Positions 62,521-64,000 of a stretch of DNA of 64,000 nucleotides are shown here, one piece after another. Numbering within the stretch: the first letter of the stretch is position 1; each line of letters starts with the position of its first letter. Source of the stretch: Pardosa pseudoannulata (Eukaryota > Arthropoda > Arachnida > Araneae > Lycosidae); the NCBI GenBank assembly GCA_032207245.1, contig CM063507.1, forward strand, positions 96,496,694-96,560,693, written 5' to 3'. The position numbers were made by a program, and so were the translations under genes. The notes beneath the pieces are model-generated. The model did not search any database and was not told the DNA's origin. It worked only from the letters and a program-made list of their open reading frames with translations.

Positions 62521-62945
62521 TTAAATGTTTAATTGGCTCTGCTGAAGAGGGAAGTAATGCAATAAAATTTATAACAGGGAGCCATTTCAGTTACATCTCT
62601 TGTATACATCAGTGGTTGCCAAACTTATGAATGTCTACAAATTGCAATACTATTCTTTAATCTTATTGTGAGATACCAGAACCAAGTGGAACAACTAGTG
62701 TTAAATCATTAGGATGCACTTCAGTTAAGTGTTGCTCTCTCCACTTACCTTCACTAAGCAGTTAATCAATCATATAAAGGAAAACATAAAATCGGTTTTC
62801 ATTATTGGATTCAAACATTTTTGGAGGTGGGAACAACTGGAATCATTACGAAATCACATATCTGAGCTATTATGTTAGTAATATAAATAGATAGATTGAA
62901 AAATAAAGAGAAAAAATGTGTATGTATATATATGTGTGTGTGTGA

Positions 62946-62982
<37 letters not shown>

Positions 62983-63317
62983 ATATAGAAAAACAGATCG
63001 AGGAATAAGACCCCCGAAAATAAAAAGTAATAGAGAAAACCCCTAAATGTGAGAAGTAAACAACTCTAACAAACAGACCATAGCTAAAACACATGTGAGC
63101 CACCTGTGGGCCATGAAGAAGCAATCTTAATCCCCCTTTGACGTTACAGAAGTCGTAAGTTACACCAGTTAATCCCATTTTGACACTAGACAGTCACATA
63201 ACTTTTAGTCCCCCAACATCTGTGGTTTGACTTACACTTAATGCAAAGCACCTGCTGCCACAAAACAGCGTCCCCCACGCTATCTGTTCTGCCACACTAA
63301 AAACAAAACAAAAAAGT

Positions 63318-63660
63318 GTAACGGCCAATGAAGAGATTCAAGAATGCCCAAAACACGTCCTCGAAAAGTGTAAATGGTCAGGCACAAAACCCCCCCAAAA
63401 AACCCCTTAGATAAAATTTTATTATTTTTAAGTAAGAAGTTTACACTCGTCATTCTGGCAGTTAGTCAGGAGACATCTCTCTCCCTAGCCATGACTTAGT
63501 TACATCAAGCAGACTAGTCATGAGTATGCTTATAGTTAGTAGACTTGCTATCGACAGTACTTCCTCCTTAAGATCTCTTATGTCTGGACTATCAAGAATC
63601 AATAAAGATTTTAAGAGGACAATAATGGACTCTTCGTGACTACTTTATCCAAGACATGAC
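63318..63660 (+). repeat. possible solo LTR
   Basis: Begins TGTAACGGCC, contains CAATAAAG near 63599 and ends GACTACTTTATCCAAGACA. These are typical of Gypsy-type LTRs, but no duplication or internal region was found. Confidence 0.3.
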
Positions 63661-63661
63661 A

Positions 63662-63692
<31 letters not shown>

Positions 63693-63695
63693 GCA

Positions 63696-64000
63696 CAGTC
63701 AGTACCGGCTATATGGTCACCCCACTTATATGGTCAGTTTTCTAAAGTCCCATCTAACTTAACAGGGAACATGTGTTAAAGCGCACTGCTTATACAGTCC
63801 TTTTTTTTCTTGTTACCGGTTATAAGGTCAGTTTCATGTTTTCAACAAGTTTCCATTTTCCTTTTTTTTTTAAGAAGTTAAGGCAAAATTGGAGAGGACC
63901 TGATTTTAAGCCTTTATTTTCCTCTCTTTCCCTCTTTCTTGTTTGTGTAGATTCATCGTCAGAGTTCAGTTCTCGCCCTCCACTGATAACAAGTGGACAT
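63696..64000. mobile_element. possible pogo/Tigger left end, cut by the window edge
   Basis: Starts CAGTCAGTACCGGCTATATG and repeats the word TATATGGTCA / TATAAGGTCAG several times inside. This resembles the termini of pogo-type elements. The right end is not in the window. Confidence 0.4.

Larger units (their letters stand above)
61249..64000. other. intron upstream of exon a (runs off the window)
   Basis: More than 2.7 kb. It contains a piggyBac relic, two (TA)n tracts (62947-62980 and 63665-63692), a possible solo LTR and a possible pogo-type end at the window edge. No LRP1 exon could be found here. Confidence 0.75.

Noticed and set aside
1..64000. CRISPR arrays, operons or bacterial features
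   Set aside because: Spliced exons, SINEs and eukaryotic transposons throughout; no regular repeat-spacer array seen.

Overview
The window is eukaryotic nuclear DNA: very AT-rich, with small exons bounded by GT-AG introns and a heavy load of transposon debris. It carries one real protein-coding gene, read on the minus strand across almost the whole window. This is an ortholog of LRP1, the giant low-density-lipoprotein-receptor-related endocytic receptor. Twenty-six internal coding exons (152-61248, about 4,030 coding bases, about 1,343 codons) can be delimited, and every reading-frame phase joins. Both ends of the gene lie outside the window. The 5' exons (signal peptide, first LA pair, most of propeller 1) are beyond 64000. 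The rest of propeller 4 and the C-terminal half are before position 1.

In transcription order (right to left) the exons encode: the end of beta-propeller 1 (61.2 kb) and its EGF module (59.4 kb); propeller 2 (58.0-50.6 kb) and its EGF (48.4 kb); the second ligand-binding cluster of eight LA repeats (46.9-28.8 kb); two EGF modules (26.5 and 23.7 kb); propeller 3 (21.3-13.5 kb) and its EGF (9.7 kb); and the first blades of propeller 4 (5.1-0.15 kb). This order is collinear with vertebrate LRP1. The EGF and LA exons are all symmetric phase 1-1 modules. One LA repeat has a two-residue insertion in its calcium box.

The introns average more than 2 kb and are built largely from DNA transposons, most of them non-autonomous. 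Those with definable ends are: five same-orientation copies of a roughly 790-bp element with 6-bp target duplications; hAT-like elements with 5-bp or 8-bp duplications; two Tigger/pogo relics and one Tc1/mariner relic (TA); a piggyBac relic (TTAA); a PIF/Harbinger relic (TTA); and a Helitron 3' terminus beside a nearly perfect 1,116-bp tandem duplication. tRNA-derived SINEs, unclassified repeats, long (TA)n tracts and two 24-bp hairpins are also present. Several insertions are nested.

The host is most likely an invertebrate, probably an arthropod (AT-rich, one LRP1-type gene, this mix of DNA transposons). The species cannot be fixed from the sequence. No other host gene, tRNA gene, rRNA, CRISPR array or promoter was recognised.
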